Of a DNA stretch of 63,982 nt, positions 37,255 to 47,891 are shown in pieces. Origin of the DNA: Microvirgula aerodenitrificans DSM 15089 (GTDB lineage: Bacteria; Pseudomonadota; Gammaproteobacteria; Burkholderiales; Aquaspirillaceae); contig NZ_JHVK01000020.1 in the NCBI RefSeq assembly GCF_000620105.1, positions 1 to 63,982 of the forward strand, written 5' to 3'. Position 1 is the stretch's first letter, and the number at the start of each line of letters is the position of its first letter. The notes under the pieces were generated by a model. The model was not told where the DNA came from. It searched no databases and worked only from the letters and a program-made list of their open reading frames with translations. The translations under genes and the position numbers were made by a program.

Positions 37255-38184
37255 ATGAACGGCATCCTGTCGGGCCGCGCCGCCCAGCTGGCCCTGCTGC
37301 TCGGGCTGTGGCTGGTGTGGGGCTACTCGTGGATCATGACCAAGACCGGGCTGATGCATATCAGCCCGATGGGGCTGGCCGTCGGGCGTTCGCTGTTTGC
37401 GCTGGCCTCGCTGCTGGTGGTCCTGCTGCTGACGCGACGTTCGCTGACGCCTCCACCATTTCGCGACATGCTGGCCATCGGCCTGACCCAGAACACCGGT
37501 TTCTATGCACTGTCCAACCTGGCGCTGCTGGCCGGCGGCGCCGGCAAGGTCTCGGTGCTGTGCTACACCATGCCGTTCTGGACCCTGCTGTTCGCCCGGG
37601 TGTTCCTTGGCGAGCAGGTGCGGGGGCTGCAGTGGATCGGGGTCATGCTGGCGCTGTCCGGGCTGATCTGCATTCTCGAGCCATGGGCACTGGAGGCGGA
37701 CAGCGTGTCCAACTGGCTGGCGATAGCCGCCGGCATGAGCTGGGCGGTCAGCGTGATCCTGCTCAAGCGCTTCCGCGCCCGCCATCCGGGCGCCGATCCG
37801 ATCAATCTGACCTTCTGGCAGATGGTATGGGGCACGCTGCCGCTGGTCGTGCTGTGGCTGCTGGTGCCGAACCGGCCGGTCGACTGGGGCATGCCGCTGC
37901 TGATGGCGCTGCTGTTCCTCGGCGTGCTGGGCGGCGGCCTGGGCTGGCTGGTGTGGGCGCTGCTGCTGGGCCGGCTGTCAGCCGGGACGGCCAGCCTGAA
38001 CATCCTGGCCATTCCCGGTGTGGCGGTGTTCCTGGCCTGGCTGCAGCTCGGTGAGGTGCCCGATTTTGCCGAGTCCATCGGCATGGGGCTGATCGCCTGC
38101 GCACTGGCGGTGCTGGCAGCGGTGACCATGTTCAACGAGCGCCGGCTGAAGCGTCAGCTGCGGGCGAGAACCCCTGTCGCCTGA
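37255..38184 (+). CDS. EamA/DMT-family transporter
   Basis: 309 residues from ATG 37255 (GGAGG seven bases upstream). Ten hydrophobic segments in two EamA repeats, for example LALLLGLWLVWGYSWIMTKT at the start and VAVFLAWLQLGEVPDFAESI near the end. Drug/metabolite transporters of this type usually export metabolites or amino acids; the substrate cannot be assigned. The tail is basic (ERRLKRQLRARTP), fitting a cytoplasmic C terminus. Confidence 0.9.
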   Translation: MNGILSGRAAQLALLLGLWLVWGYSWIMTKTGLMHISPMGLAVGRSLFALASLLVVLLLTRRSLTPPPFRDMLAIGLTQNTGFYALSNLALLAGGAGKVSVLCYTMPFWTLLFARVFLGEQVRGLQWIGVMLALSGLICILEPWALEADSVSNWLAIAAGMSWAVSVILLKRFRARHPGADPINLTFWQMVWGTLPLVVLWLLVPNRPVDWGMPLLMALLFLGVLGGGLGWLVWALLLGRLSAGTASLNILAIPGVAVFLAWLQLGEVPDFAESIGMGLIACALAVLAAVTMFNERRLKRQLRARTPVA

Positions 38185-38249
38185 CGGCGGTATTGGGCAA
38201 ACGGCAGAAAACGGGCAGACTGCCCTGATTCTCCCTCCTGGCGCCGAAC

Positions 38250-38708
38250 ATGAACGAAGACAACCGCAAACTCTCGATGACCGTGCTGATGACGCCGGAC
38301 ATGGCCAATTTTTCCGGCAATGTGCATGGCGGCACGATCCTGAAGCTGCTCGACCAGGTCGCTTACGCCTGCTCGGCGCGTTATGCCGGGCAGTATGTGG
38401 TGACGCTGTCGGTTGACCAGGTGACGTTCAAGCAGCCGATCCATGTCGGTGAGCTGGTGTCGTTTCTGGCCTCGGTGAATTTCGTCGGCCGCACGTCGAT
38501 GGAAATCGGCATCAAGGTCGTGGCCGAGAATATCCACAGCCGGGTGGTGCGCCATACCAACAGCTGTTATTTCAGCATGGTTGCAGTCGATGCCGATGGC
38601 CATCCGGTCACCATCGAACCGTTCACGCCGGACAACGACGAGGAGCGCGCACGCTGGGCCGCCGCCGAGCGCCGCCGTGCCGCGCGCAAGGCGCTGGCCG
38701 CGCACTGA
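38250..38708 (+). CDS. Acyl-CoA thioesterase (hotdog fold)
   Basis: 152 residues. A single hotdog domain with MTPDMANFSGNVHGGTILKL then LDQVAYACSARYAG: the Asn-x-His-Gly and following Asp are the catalytic signature of YciA/BACH-type thioesterases. It hydrolyses acyl-CoA to free acid and CoA. The C terminus is a charged Arg/Ala helix. No obvious Shine-Dalgarno. It lies 65 bases after the EamA gene on the same strand. Confidence 0.9.
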   Translation: MNEDNRKLSMTVLMTPDMANFSGNVHGGTILKLLDQVAYACSARYAGQYVVTLSVDQVTFKQPIHVGELVSFLASVNFVGRTSMEIGIKVVAENIHSRVVRHTNSCYFSMVAVDADGHPVTIEPFTPDNDEERARWAAAERRRAARKALAAH

Positions 38709-38747
38709 GCGGCTGCAACGCCCGCGTCCTGTTAGAATTCCCCCTGA

Positions 38748-40148
<1,401 letters not shown>

Positions 40149-40164
40149 TTGCCAGGCGAAAAAA

Positions 40165-40196
40165 CAGCCGGTGTTGTCGACAGCACCGGCCGTTTT
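40165..40196. terminator. Terminator between convergent serS and the GGDEF-EAL gene
   Basis: A 24-base near-palindrome (GCCGGTGTTGTC / GACAGCACCGGC, one G-U) at 40167-40190, flanked by A residues before and TTTT after. It can act in both directions. Confidence 0.8.
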
Positions 40197-40208
40197 CATT
40201 GGCAGCGC

Positions 40209-42818
40209 TTAACCGTGGTGGTGGTGCGGTGCATCCGGGTTGCCCCAGGCGCGCAGCGCCTGGCTCTCGACCAGCAGATCGTCCATCTCCTGCACCGGGA
40301 CCGGCCGGCTGAACAGGAAACCCTGACCGTAGGTGCAGCCGTTCTCGCGCAGGAAACGGAACTGCTCCTCGTGCTCGATGCCTTCGGCGATCGGCTCCAG
40401 ACCGAGCGTGTGCGCCATTGACGTGATGGCGACGACGATGGCCGCGTCGTCCGGGTCCTCGTGCAGGTTCTGGATAAAGGCGCGGTCGATCTTCAGTACG
40501 TCGATTGGCAGCCGTTTCAGGTAGGCAAGCGACGAGTAGCCGGTACCGAAATCGTCGATGGCGAGCCGTACCCCCAGCGCTTTCAGGCTGGCCAGCGTGC
40601 GTCCCACTTCATGGGTATTGTCCATGGCCACCGATTCGGTGATCTCGAGTTCGAGCCACGAGGCGGGCAGGTTGCTGGTTTCGAGGATATTGCGCACTGT
40701 CTCGACGATATTCGGCTGGCGGATCTGCTTGCCGGACAGGTTGACCGCGATCGGGCCGGGCAGCAGGCCCTGCGCCAGCCAGGTCTGCGCCTGCTGGCAG
40801 GCATTGGCCAGTACCCATTCGCCGATGGCCAGAATCTGGTTGCTGTCTTCGGCCACCGGAATGAAACGGGTCGGCGGCACGGCACCCAGTTCGGCATTGT
40901 TCCAGCGCAGCAGGACTTCCATGCCGCACAGCGTCTCGGTATCGAGCCGGTATTTGGGCTGGTAGAACAGGCTGAGTTCCTGCCGCTCGATCGCGCGGTG
41001 CAGACCGGACTCTATCTGCATGCGCGATACCGTCTCCGCGTTCATGTCGGTGGTAAAGAACTCGAAAGTGTTCTTGCCGCTTTCCTTGGCCCGGTACATC
41101 GCGGTATCGGCGTTCATCAGCAGCACGTCGGCGTCTTCGCCGTCGCTGGGATAGATGGCGATGCCGATCGACGTGGTGGCGAAAATTTCCTGGTTTTCCA
41201 GCTCCAGCGGACTGATCAGTGCGTCGACCAGTTTCTGGGCGACCCGGGCAACATGGCGCACGTCCTGCACGTCCTCGACAATGACGGTGAATTCGTCACC
41301 GCCGAGCCGGGCGACGGTGTCGCTCTCGCGCAGCGTGGCGGTCAGCCGCTCGGCCACGGCGCACAGCAGGCGGTCACCCGCCTGGTGGCCGAGGGTGTCG
41401 TTGATGATCTTGAACCGGTCCAGGTCGAGAAACATCAGCGCCATCTGCTTCTGGTTGCGCCGGGTGCTGGTGATCGAGGCACTGAGCCGTTCCATGAACA
41501 GCGTGCGGTTCGGCAGCCCGGTCAGCGAGTCGTGGTTGGCCAGGTAGTGCAGCCGTTCTTCATTCAGCTTGCGCTGGGTAATGTCGGTGAAAATGCCGGC
41601 AAAATGGGTGTAGACACCCTGTTCGTTGCTGATGCCGGTGATGGTCAGGTGCTCGTGGTAATTCCTGCCATCCTTGCGGCGGTTGACGATCTCGCCCTGC
41701 CAGAAGCCGTTTTCCTGCAGGCTGGTCCACATGTGACGATAGAACGAGTCCGATTGCCGGCCGGAACTGAGCACCTTCGGCGTCTTGCCGACCACATCGT
41801 CCTGGGTCCAGCCGGTAATGCGGGAAAAGGCCGGGTTGACCGACTCGATGATGCCGGCGGCGTTGGTGATCAGGATGCCTTCCAGCGTCGACTCGAACAC
41901 CTTGTGCGCAAGGCGCTGGTTCTGGCGCGAGGCATTCAGCGCTTCGTCGCGTTCCTTCAGCGCCGAGTGCAGCTCCTGCATGTATTCGTGTTCGATCTGC
42001 GCCAGGATGTCGGCAAAACCGACCAGTCCGCGCAGTTGCTCGTTGTCGTCGAGGACGCCGAGGTGGCGAACCCGGTGCTCGGACATCATCTTGCGTGCCG
42101 AGTACAGGCTGGTGTGCTGGCGGAGGGTTTGCAGCGGGCGGCTGGCCAGCTCGCCGGCGGCGGTCTGTGCCTGTTCCTTGATCACCAGCCGGAGCACGTC
42201 ACGCTGGGTCAGGATGCCCGGCTCGCCGCCATCGTCGTAGTCGACGATCACCGCGTCCTGGCGCTCCTGGCGCATCTGCCTGGCCACTTCGGCCAGTGGC
42301 AGGGAATGGGCGACCCGCAGCGGCGGGCGCAGCGGGATGGTGCCGATTTCCTTCAGCTGCAGAAAGAATTCGGCTCCCTGGTTCAGTACCACATCGGTTT
42401 GCGACAGCACGCCGCGGTAGCGGTTGTCATCGTCGATCACCAGATAGTGGCGGATATTGTGATGACGGAAGTAGACGGCGGCTTCGCTGAAGGTGATGTT
42501 GTGCGGCAGGGTCTTGACCGGGCTCGACATGACCGACGAGATCGGGTGGGACAGGGCATGGGGATCCAGCAGGTCGAGGCGCAATACATCGGCTTCCGTC
42601 CAGATGCCGACCGCTTCACCATTTTCGTTCGTCACCAGGATGGATCCGCAGACCGCTTCGCGCATGCGTCTGGCCGCTTCGGCGATGGTGGTTTCCGGTC
42701 GACAGGTGAGCAGTTCCGGCGTGACTATCTTGCCGATGGTGCGCTGGGCGTCGATGGTGGTCACCTCGAGTGATAACGATGGATCAAGCAACAAATTATA
42801 CAAGTCTTGCTGGGTCAT
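40209..42818 (-). CDS. CBS-PAS-GGDEF-EAL cyclic di-GMP signalling protein
   Basis: 869 residues, no membrane segment. Two pairs of CBS domains (~25-145 and ~160-275; VGIWTEADVLRLD, RGVLSQTDVV, GILTQRDVLRL, RGLVGFADIL), a short coil, a PAS domain (~305-425, SVNPAFSRITGWTQDDVVGK), GGDEF (~430-595; RESDTVARLGGDEFTVIVED with intact RxxD I-site) and EAL (~605-855). The EAL motif reads EVLLRWNN, keeping the Glu; NLSGKQI, LEITES, DDFGTGYSSLAYLK, IDVLKIDR and EGIEHEEQ are present, so phosphodiesterase activity is plausible. CBS domains suggest adenine-nucleotide sensing. The C terminus ends HHHHG. No Shine-Dalgarno is obvious. Confidence 0.93.
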   Translation of the reverse strand: MTQQDLYNLLLDPSLSLEVTTIDAQRTIGKIVTPELLTCRPETTIAEAARRMREAVCGSILVTNENGEAVGIWTEADVLRLDLLDPHALSHPISSVMSSPVKTLPHNITFSEAAVYFRHHNIRHYLVIDDDNRYRGVLSQTDVVLNQGAEFFLQLKEIGTIPLRPPLRVAHSLPLAEVARQMRQERQDAVIVDYDDGGEPGILTQRDVLRLVIKEQAQTAAGELASRPLQTLRQHTSLYSARKMMSEHRVRHLGVLDDNEQLRGLVGFADILAQIEHEYMQELHSALKERDEALNASRQNQRLAHKVFESTLEGILITNAAGIIESVNPAFSRITGWTQDDVVGKTPKVLSSGRQSDSFYRHMWTSLQENGFWQGEIVNRRKDGRNYHEHLTITGISNEQGVYTHFAGIFTDITQRKLNEERLHYLANHDSLTGLPNRTLFMERLSASITSTRRNQKQMALMFLDLDRFKIINDTLGHQAGDRLLCAVAERLTATLRESDTVARLGGDEFTVIVEDVQDVRHVARVAQKLVDALISPLELENQEIFATTSIGIAIYPSDGEDADVLLMNADTAMYRAKESGKNTFEFFTTDMNAETVSRMQIESGLHRAIERQELSLFYQPKYRLDTETLCGMEVLLRWNNAELGAVPPTRFIPVAEDSNQILAIGEWVLANACQQAQTWLAQGLLPGPIAVNLSGKQIRQPNIVETVRNILETSNLPASWLELEITESVAMDNTHEVGRTLASLKALGVRLAIDDFGTGYSSLAYLKRLPIDVLKIDRAFIQNLHEDPDDAAIVVAITSMAHTLGLEPIAEGIEHEEQFRFLRENGCTYGQGFLFSRPVPVQEMDDLLVESQALRAWGNPDAPHHHHG

Positions 42819-42972
42819 TTGATAACAGTGTCATTGTTTTTGACTGCGCGCAATCCATTATCCGGCCGTGGTGACGCAGGCGAAGAAAAACCCCTGCATC
42901 GAGGGGTGATGTCCTGCTGGTCTGTGCGGCATCGGGCCTTTCCGGCCCGGTCCGTTTCGCGTCGAGGACGGG

Positions 42973-43587
42973 CTACTTGCTGCTTTCCTTGCTGCCGCTG
43001 TCGGGCCGGGTATCGGCCGGTGCTCCCTCGGCCGGCTTGTCTCCATCGGCCGGGTAGGCCGGGAAGCTGAAACCGGTGAACAGCTGCTTGGTGCGTTCCT
43101 GCATCTGGTTCTGCATTTCGACGAACAGATTGGTGCTCTGTTCCAGATAATTGGTCATCATGTTCTGCGCCGCCGGGCCCTGGAACTTCATGAAATCGGC
43201 CCACAGGTTCTTGCTCTGCGTCATCGGGCTGTCGCTCATCATCTGCCGGGTCTGGTCCTGCAGCTTGCCCTGCATCTGCGAGAACAGCTCCAGGTTCTTT
43301 TCCAGGTAACCGCCCATCAGCCCCTGCATCGCGTTGCCGTAGAAGCGGATCAGCCGGGTCAGCACATCGTAGGTGAACAGCGGCGCGCCGGACGATTCCT
43401 CTTCGAGGATGATCTGCAGCAGCACACTGCGGGTGATGTCGTCCTGGGACTTGGCGTCGATCACCTGCACGTCAACGTTCTCGACAACCAGTTGCTTGAC
43501 GTCCTCGAGCGTGATGTAGGAACTGGTCGCGGTGTCGTACAGACGGCGGTTCGGGTACTTCTTGATAACCCGTTTCTCGCTGCTCAT
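42973..43587 (-). CDS. phaR: Polyhydroxyalkanoate synthesis repressor PhaR
   Basis: 204 residues. The N-terminal PHB/PHA accumulation regulator DNA-binding domain reads KRVIKKYPNRRLYDTATSSY followed by ITLEDVKQLV. The rest is helical (FTYDVLTRLIRFYGNAMQGL, Met/Gln-rich segments) with a disordered acidic/Ser tail. PhaR senses PHA granules and represses phasin genes when no polymer is available. GGAG precedes the start. The phasin gene is divergent 350 bases away, and a TGC-type inverted repeat lies in its promoter. Confidence 0.93.
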   Translation of the reverse strand: MSSEKRVIKKYPNRRLYDTATSSYITLEDVKQLVVENVDVQVIDAKSQDDITRSVLLQIILEEESSGAPLFTYDVLTRLIRFYGNAMQGLMGGYLEKNLELFSQMQGKLQDQTRQMMSDSPMTQSKNLWADFMKFQGPAAQNMMTNYLEQSTNLFVEMQNQMQERTKQLFTGFSFPAYPADGDKPAEGAPADTRPDSGSKESSK

Positions 43588-43835
43588 GGTTTATCTCCGG
43601 CTGTTATTGGGTTTTTGTCGCCTTGCCCGGCGGCTGGGACAGGCGCTCGTTGTCTCGTCCGACGCCATCATAGCGGCGCGACCACGTTGGCGGTAGGTTT
43701 TTGCCGCGATGCGCCATCCGACGAGATATTTTTTTCGCATTGCGGATGAATGAAACAGAAATCTCCGCCGGAGGGGGTGGAGCGCAAGTTCTTCATCATA
43801 AAAAGATAATTATTGATGTCCAACAATCTGATTTG

Positions 43836-43881
43836 TTGACTATGCCAAATTCGACTTCTAGAATTCCCCTGCATGTTGCAG
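43836..43881 (+). promoter_or_regulatory. phaP promoter with candidate PhaR operator
   Basis: TTGACT (43836-43841), a 17-base spacer and TAGAAT (43859-43864) form a good sigma-70 promoter. Five bases after the -10 lies CTGCA-TGT-TGCAG (43869-43881), a perfect inverted repeat of the CTGC...GCAG type described for PhaR binding. Its position over the start point would block transcription. Confidence 0.7.
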
Positions 43882-43937
43882 AGCACAATTGAGTGCCGCC
43901 CCCCCTTTACGCGCACTCTACATTAGGAGAAATGTAA

Positions 43938-44495
43938 ATGTTCAATCAGGAAGAACTCAGCAAAGCCCACTTCAACCAGTTTGAATCGCTGCTGCGCCTC
44001 GCTCATATCTCGCTGGCCGGCGTCGAACGCATCGTTCGTCTGCAACTGGATGCTTCGCGCCAGTCGCTGGAAGAAAACGGCAAGCTGGTTCGCGAACTGA
44101 GCCAGACCACCGACCCGCAGCAGGCTGCCCAGCAACTGAACAAGGTGACGGCATCGGCCGTCGAGCAGGTGGTCAACCACTCGCGCAACCTGTACGAAGT
44201 GGTGTCGGAAGTCCAGACCGAAGTCGCCCGCCTGACCGAAGAGCAGATCGGCCAGTACAACAAGTCGCTGATCAGCACCATCGACACGCTGGCCAAGAAC
44301 GCCCCGGCCGGCAGTGACAGCGCCATCAATGCCGTCAAGTCCGGCATCGCCGCCTCGGCCGCCGCCGTCAACAGCCTGACCAAGGCCGCGCAGCAGGTTT
44401 CCGATTTTGCCGGTTCCAGCGTCAAGGCAGCGACCACCGCGACCGCCGACGCCGTCAAGAGCAATGCCAAGAAGGCGACCAGCAGCCAGGTCTGA
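43938..44495 (+). CDS. phaP: Phasin (PHA granule-associated protein)
   Basis: 185 residues, amphipathic helices without membrane segments. The phasin_2 pattern includes FNQFESLLRLAHISLAGVER, LVRELSQTTDPQQAAQQLNK and ARLTEEQIGQYNKSLISTID. The C-terminal ~70 residues are Ala/Ser/Lys-rich (KAATTATADAVKSNAKKATS). It coats polyhydroxyalkanoate granules. AGGAG lies about 9 bases before the start. PHA synthase genes are not in the window. Confidence 0.93.
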   Translation: MFNQEELSKAHFNQFESLLRLAHISLAGVERIVRLQLDASRQSLEENGKLVRELSQTTDPQQAAQQLNKVTASAVEQVVNHSRNLYEVVSEVQTEVARLTEEQIGQYNKSLISTIDTLAKNAPAGSDSAINAVKSGIAASAAAVNSLTKAAQQVSDFAGSSVKAATTATADAVKSNAKKATSSQV

Positions 44496-44530
44496 CCGCC
44501 TGACGGCAGTTAACGCCTCACCGCATTGAA

Positions 44531-44562
44531 GAATTGCCCCTGCCGGCCGGCCGGGGCAATTC
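44531..44562 (+). terminator. Terminator of phaP
   Basis: A 10-bp stem GAATTGCCCC / GGGGCAATTC with a 12-base GC-rich loop that can pair further. It lies 36 bases after the phaP stop; T run weak. Confidence 0.75.
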
Positions 44563-44647
44563 CTTGTCGGCTCTCAGGGTTTTGGTTGCGTGCCGGCAGG
44601 GCTACAATGGCGGCTTCAGTCTTCCAGCCGACCTATCGCACGACGCC

Positions 44648-45787
44648 ATGAAAATCAGCACACAGTTCGACTCCGGCAGTATCGAAGTCGTCAGCGCGGA
44701 GCGCTTTGACGATATTCAGCTCAAGATTCGCGCCGACAATGCATCGGAATTCACTCAGTGGTTCCACTTTCGTCTGCAGGGTGCGGCCTACCAGCCCTGT
44801 GTGATGCGCTTCCTCAATACCGGGGAAACCGCCTATCCGGCCGGCTGGGAAGACTACAACCTGTGCGCGTCGTACGACCGCGTCAACTGGTTCCGCGTGC
44901 CGGCCAGCTACGACGGCAACATCATGACCGTCGAGCACACACCGCTGGCCAACAGCGTGTACTACGCCTACTTCGAGCCGTATGGCTGGGAACGCCACCT
45001 CGACCTGATCGGCGAGGCGCAGGGTTCCGGCCTCTGCCAGGTTACCGACCTCGGCACCACCATCGATGGCCGCGACATCAACCTGCTGACGGTCGGGCAT
45101 GAGGTGTCGTCCGACCTGAAGATCTGGGTCATCGCCCGCCAGCACCCGGGCGAAACCATGGCCGAATGGTTTGCCGAAGGCCTGCTGCGCCGTCTGCTCG
45201 ACTGGCAGGATCCGATTTCGCGCATCCTGCTCGAACATGCCACCTTCTACATCGTTCCGAACATGAACCCGGACGGCTCGGTGCGCGGCAATCTGCGCAC
45301 CAATGCCGCCGGTGCCAACCTGAATCGCGAGTGGCTGTCGCCCAGCCTGGAACGCAGCCCCGAGGTGTACTGCGTACAGGCCAAGATGCGCGAAACCGGC
45401 GTCGACCTGTTCCTCGACATCCATGGTGACGAGGCGATACCGTACGTGTTCGTCGCCGGCACCGAGGGCGTGCCGGGCTACAGCGAGCGCATCGCCGAGC
45501 TGGAATCCGCCTTCAAGCACCATCTGGAACTGGCCAGCCCGGACTTCCAGGACGAGCAGGGCTACGACAAGGACAAGCCGGGCGAAGCCAATCTGTCGAT
45601 GGCGACAGCCTGGGTCGGCCATACTTTCGACTGCCTGGCCTATACGCTGGAAATGCCGTTCAAGGACAACGCCAACCTGCCGGATGACGATTATGGCTGG
45701 AACGGTCAGCGCAGCCTGCGCCTCGGCGAGGCGATGCTGAACCCGATCTACGCCGTACTCGAACGCCTGCGCGCCCAGCAGCGCTGA
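44648..45787 (+). CDS. M14-family zinc carboxypeptidase (cytosolic carboxypeptidase type)
   Basis: 379 residues, no signal peptide. An N-terminal beta-rich domain (~1-125) precedes a peptidase M14 domain. Zinc ligands are visible as His and Glu in IARQHPGETMAEW and a His in FLDIHGDEAIPYVF; the substrate-binding NPDGSVRGNLRTNAAGANLN and a catalytic Glu in YTLEMPFKDN follow. This is the AGBL/CCP-like bacterial group; natural substrates are unknown. ATG 44648 is preferred because it begins the family N terminus (MKISTQFDSG). Confidence 0.9.
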   Translation: MKISTQFDSGSIEVVSAERFDDIQLKIRADNASEFTQWFHFRLQGAAYQPCVMRFLNTGETAYPAGWEDYNLCASYDRVNWFRVPASYDGNIMTVEHTPLANSVYYAYFEPYGWERHLDLIGEAQGSGLCQVTDLGTTIDGRDINLLTVGHEVSSDLKIWVIARQHPGETMAEWFAEGLLRRLLDWQDPISRILLEHATFYIVPNMNPDGSVRGNLRTNAAGANLNREWLSPSLERSPEVYCVQAKMRETGVDLFLDIHGDEAIPYVFVAGTEGVPGYSERIAELESAFKHHLELASPDFQDEQGYDKDKPGEANLSMATAWVGHTFDCLAYTLEMPFKDNANLPDDDYGWNGQRSLRLGEAMLNPIYAVLERLRAQQR

Positions 45788-45803
45788 TCTGCGGGATGGC
45801 GCA

Positions 45804-45840
45804 AACGCCCCGGCCGCGGCTTCGCGGCCGGGGCGTTGTT
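45804..45840. terminator. Strong convergent terminator
   Basis: A perfect 15-bp stem AACGCCCCGGCCGCG / CGCGGCCGGGGCGTT with a 4-base loop between the stops of the carboxypeptidase gene and miaA. The last base touches the miaA stop codon. Confidence 0.85.
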
Positions 45841-46775
45841 CATTCTGCGAGGAAGCGGGCGACCGCCGCGCTGGCCGGTTCGAGCAGCGGCTGCTGGCAA
45901 TCCAGCCGGAGCAGGTCGGGCATCGAGCGCATCCAGGTCAGCTGGCGCTTGGCCAGCTGGCGGGTGGCGGCCACGCCCTGCTCGACAAAGGTGCGCTGGT
46001 CGCACTGGCCGTCGAGCAGCGACCAGGCCTGGCGGTAGCCGACGCAGCGGATCGACGGCAGATCGGCATGCAGGCCCGGATACTTGCTCCGCAGTGCGCG
46101 CACCTCGTCGAGAAAACCCGCTTCCAGCATCATCTGAAAACGCCGCTCGATGCGCTCGTGCAGCCAGGCGCGCTCCTGCGGCCACAGTGCCAGTTTCAGC
46201 ACATCGTACGGCAGCGCTTCGCCCTGGCTTTGCTGATGGAAGGCCGACATCGGCGTACCGCTGATGCGCCAGACCTCCAGCGCACGCTGCAGGCGCTGGC
46301 TGTCGTTCGGCGCCAGTCGTGCGGCCGTGACCGGGTCGACGGCCGCCAGTTCGGCGTGGATGGCCGGCCAGCCGTGCAATGCCGCCTGATGGTCGATTTC
46401 GGCGCGGATCGCGGCATCAGCCTGCGGCAGGTCGGACAGGCCGGCACTCAGCGCGCGGTAATACAGCATGGTGCCGCCGACCAGCAGCGGAATGCGGCCG
46501 CGCGCGACGATATCGTCCATCAGCGCGCGCGCATCGCTGGCAAACCGGGCTGCCGAATAGCTGTCCAGCGGTGACAGGATGTCGATCAGATGATGCGGGG
46601 CCTGGCGCAGTTCGTCGGCGGTCGGCTTGGCAGTGCCGATATCCATGTCCCGGTAGATCAGCGCCGAGTCGACGCTGATCAGTTCCAGCGGAAACCGTGC
46701 CTGCAGCGAGATGGCGAGACCGGTCTTGCCGCTGGCGGTCGGGCCGACAAGAAACAGGGCTTTGGGGCGGGGCAT
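45840..46775 (-). CDS. miaA: tRNA dimethylallyltransferase
   Basis: 311 residues from ATG 46775. P-loop [16 protein letters not shown] (residues 9-24), [19 protein letters not shown] and [16 protein letters not shown] are diagnostic; the tRNA-binding insertion and [13 protein letters not shown] follow. It adds the isopentenyl group to A37 of tRNAs that read UNN codons. It lies 55 bases after the MarR/OhrR-type gene on the same strand. mutL and hfq, frequent neighbours elsewhere, are absent. Confidence 0.96.
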   Translation of the reverse strand: MPRPKALFLVGPTASGKTGLAISLQARFPLELISVDSALIYRDMDIGTAKPTADELRQAPHHLIDILSPLDSYSAARFASDARALMDDIVARGRIPLLVGGTMLYYRALSAGLSDLPQADAAIRAEIDHQAALHGWPAIHAELAAVDPVTAARLAPNDSQRLQRALEVWRISGTPMSAFHQQSQGEALPYDVLKLALWPQERAWLHERIERRFQMMLEAGFLDEVRALRSKYPGLHADLPSIRCVGYRQAWSLLDGQCDQRTFVEQGVAATRQLAKRQLTWMRSMPDLLRLDCQQPLLEPASAAVARFLAE

Positions 46776-46830
46776 GGGCAGTATCAAATGACGGAGAAGG
46801 CGCGAAGGGTAGCAGAAGCGCCGGCCACGC

Positions 46831-47280
46831 TCACCCCGGCGGGGCGGCCAGCGTAGCCAGTAGCGCCTGCAATTGCGCACGAAGCGTCGTGAACTCCGCC
46901 GGCGTCATCGACAGCTGGCACAGCATGGCCTCCGGAACCGACACGGCGCGCTGCTTCAGCGCCCAGCCGGCCTTTGTCAGGGAGATCATCACCCGCCGCT
47001 CGTCTTCCTCGGCGCGCTGGCGGGCAATCAGCCCCTGCGCCGCCAGCCGTTTCAGCAGCGGCGTCAGCGTGCCACTGTCCAGATACAGCAGACGACCCAG
47101 TTCACCGACGGTTCTGGGCGCGTCTTCCCACAGCACCAGCATGACCAGATACTGTGGATAAGTCAGCCCGAGCGCTTCCAGCAACGGACGGTAGCGCCGC
47201 GTCAGCAGATTGCTGGCGGCGTACAGCGGGAAGCACAGTTGCTGGTCCAGTCTGAGCGGGTCGGTCATCGGTCTCTTCAT
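46831..47280 (-). CDS. ohrR: OhrR-type MarR-family peroxide-sensing repressor
   Basis: 149 residues (or 145 from the second ATG). MarR winged helix: [20 protein letters not shown] and [20 protein letters not shown] then [16 protein letters not shown]. The N-terminal [13 protein letters not shown] places the reactive cysteine at Cys16, and Tyr30/Tyr41 match the OhrR tyrosine pair. A second cysteine at 121 is 105 residues later, the same separation as in the two-cysteine OhrR of Xanthomonas. It senses organic peroxides and releases DNA when oxidised. It lies 47 bases downstream of tpx; an ohr gene is not present here. Confidence 0.9.
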   Translation of the reverse strand: MKRPMTDPLRLDQQLCFPLYAASNLLTRRYRPLLEALGLTYPQYLVMLVLWEDAPRTVGELGRLLYLDSGTLTPLLKRLAAQGLIARQRAEEDERRVMISLTKAGWALKQRAVSVPEAMLCQLSMTPAEFTTLRAQLQALLATLAAPPG

Positions 47281-47327
47281 TGGGGCGTTCCGGCCACAGC
47301 GGGGGCTGCGGCCGGAATGGCACGGGA

Positions 47328-47825
47328 TTACAACACGGCGAGGGCGGCGCTGTAATCCGGTTCCTGGCCGATTTCGGCCACCAGTTCGGCATGCAGTACC
47401 TTGTCATGCTCGTCGAGGACCACGACCGCACGCGCTGCCAGGCTGGCCAGCGGCCCGGACGACTGCAGCACGCCGTAGTGAGCGAGGAACTCGCCGCCAC
47501 GCAGTGTCGACAGTGTGACCACATTGTCGATGCCTTCGGCGCCGCAGAAGCGTTTCTGCGCGAACGGCAGGTCGGCCGAGATGCACAGCACCACCGTGTT
47601 GTTCAGTGCGGCCGCTTTTTCATTGAACTTGCGGACCGACATGGCGCAGGTCGGGGTGTCGACACTCGGGAAAATGTTCAGGATCTTGCGCTTGCCGGCG
47701 AACTGGCTCAACGGCACATCGGCCAGATCGGCGCCGACCAGCGTGAAAGCCGGGGCCGTGCTGCCCGGGGCCGGCAGCGTGCCGGTGACGTCGATCGGGG
47801 TGCCGCGAAGCGTAACGGTGGCCAT
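47328..47825 (-). CDS. tpx: Thiol peroxidase (atypical 2-Cys peroxiredoxin)
   Basis: 165 residues from ATG 47825 (CAGGAG nine bases upstream). Tpx motifs: [38 protein letters not shown] with the peroxidatic Cys, and [15 protein letters not shown] with the resolving Cys. It reduces organic hydroperoxides with electrons from thioredoxin. A large palindrome at 47892-47930 lies 67 bases upstream, and the OhrR-type gene follows, suggesting an autoregulated tpx-ohrR unit. Confidence 0.95.
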   Translation of the reverse strand: MATVTLRGTPIDVTGTLPAPGSTAPAFTLVGADLADVPLSQFAGKRKILNIFPSVDTPTCAMSVRKFNEKAAALNNTVVLCISADLPFAQKRFCGAEGIDNVVTLSTLRGGEFLAHYGVLQSSGPLASLAARAVVVLDEHDKVLHAELVAEIGQEPDYSAALAVL

Positions 47826-47891
47826 GGTGAGACTCCTGTTCAGGTCGGGAAGGGAAACACGGGATGTGATGGCCTTTATCATAGGTCGTTA

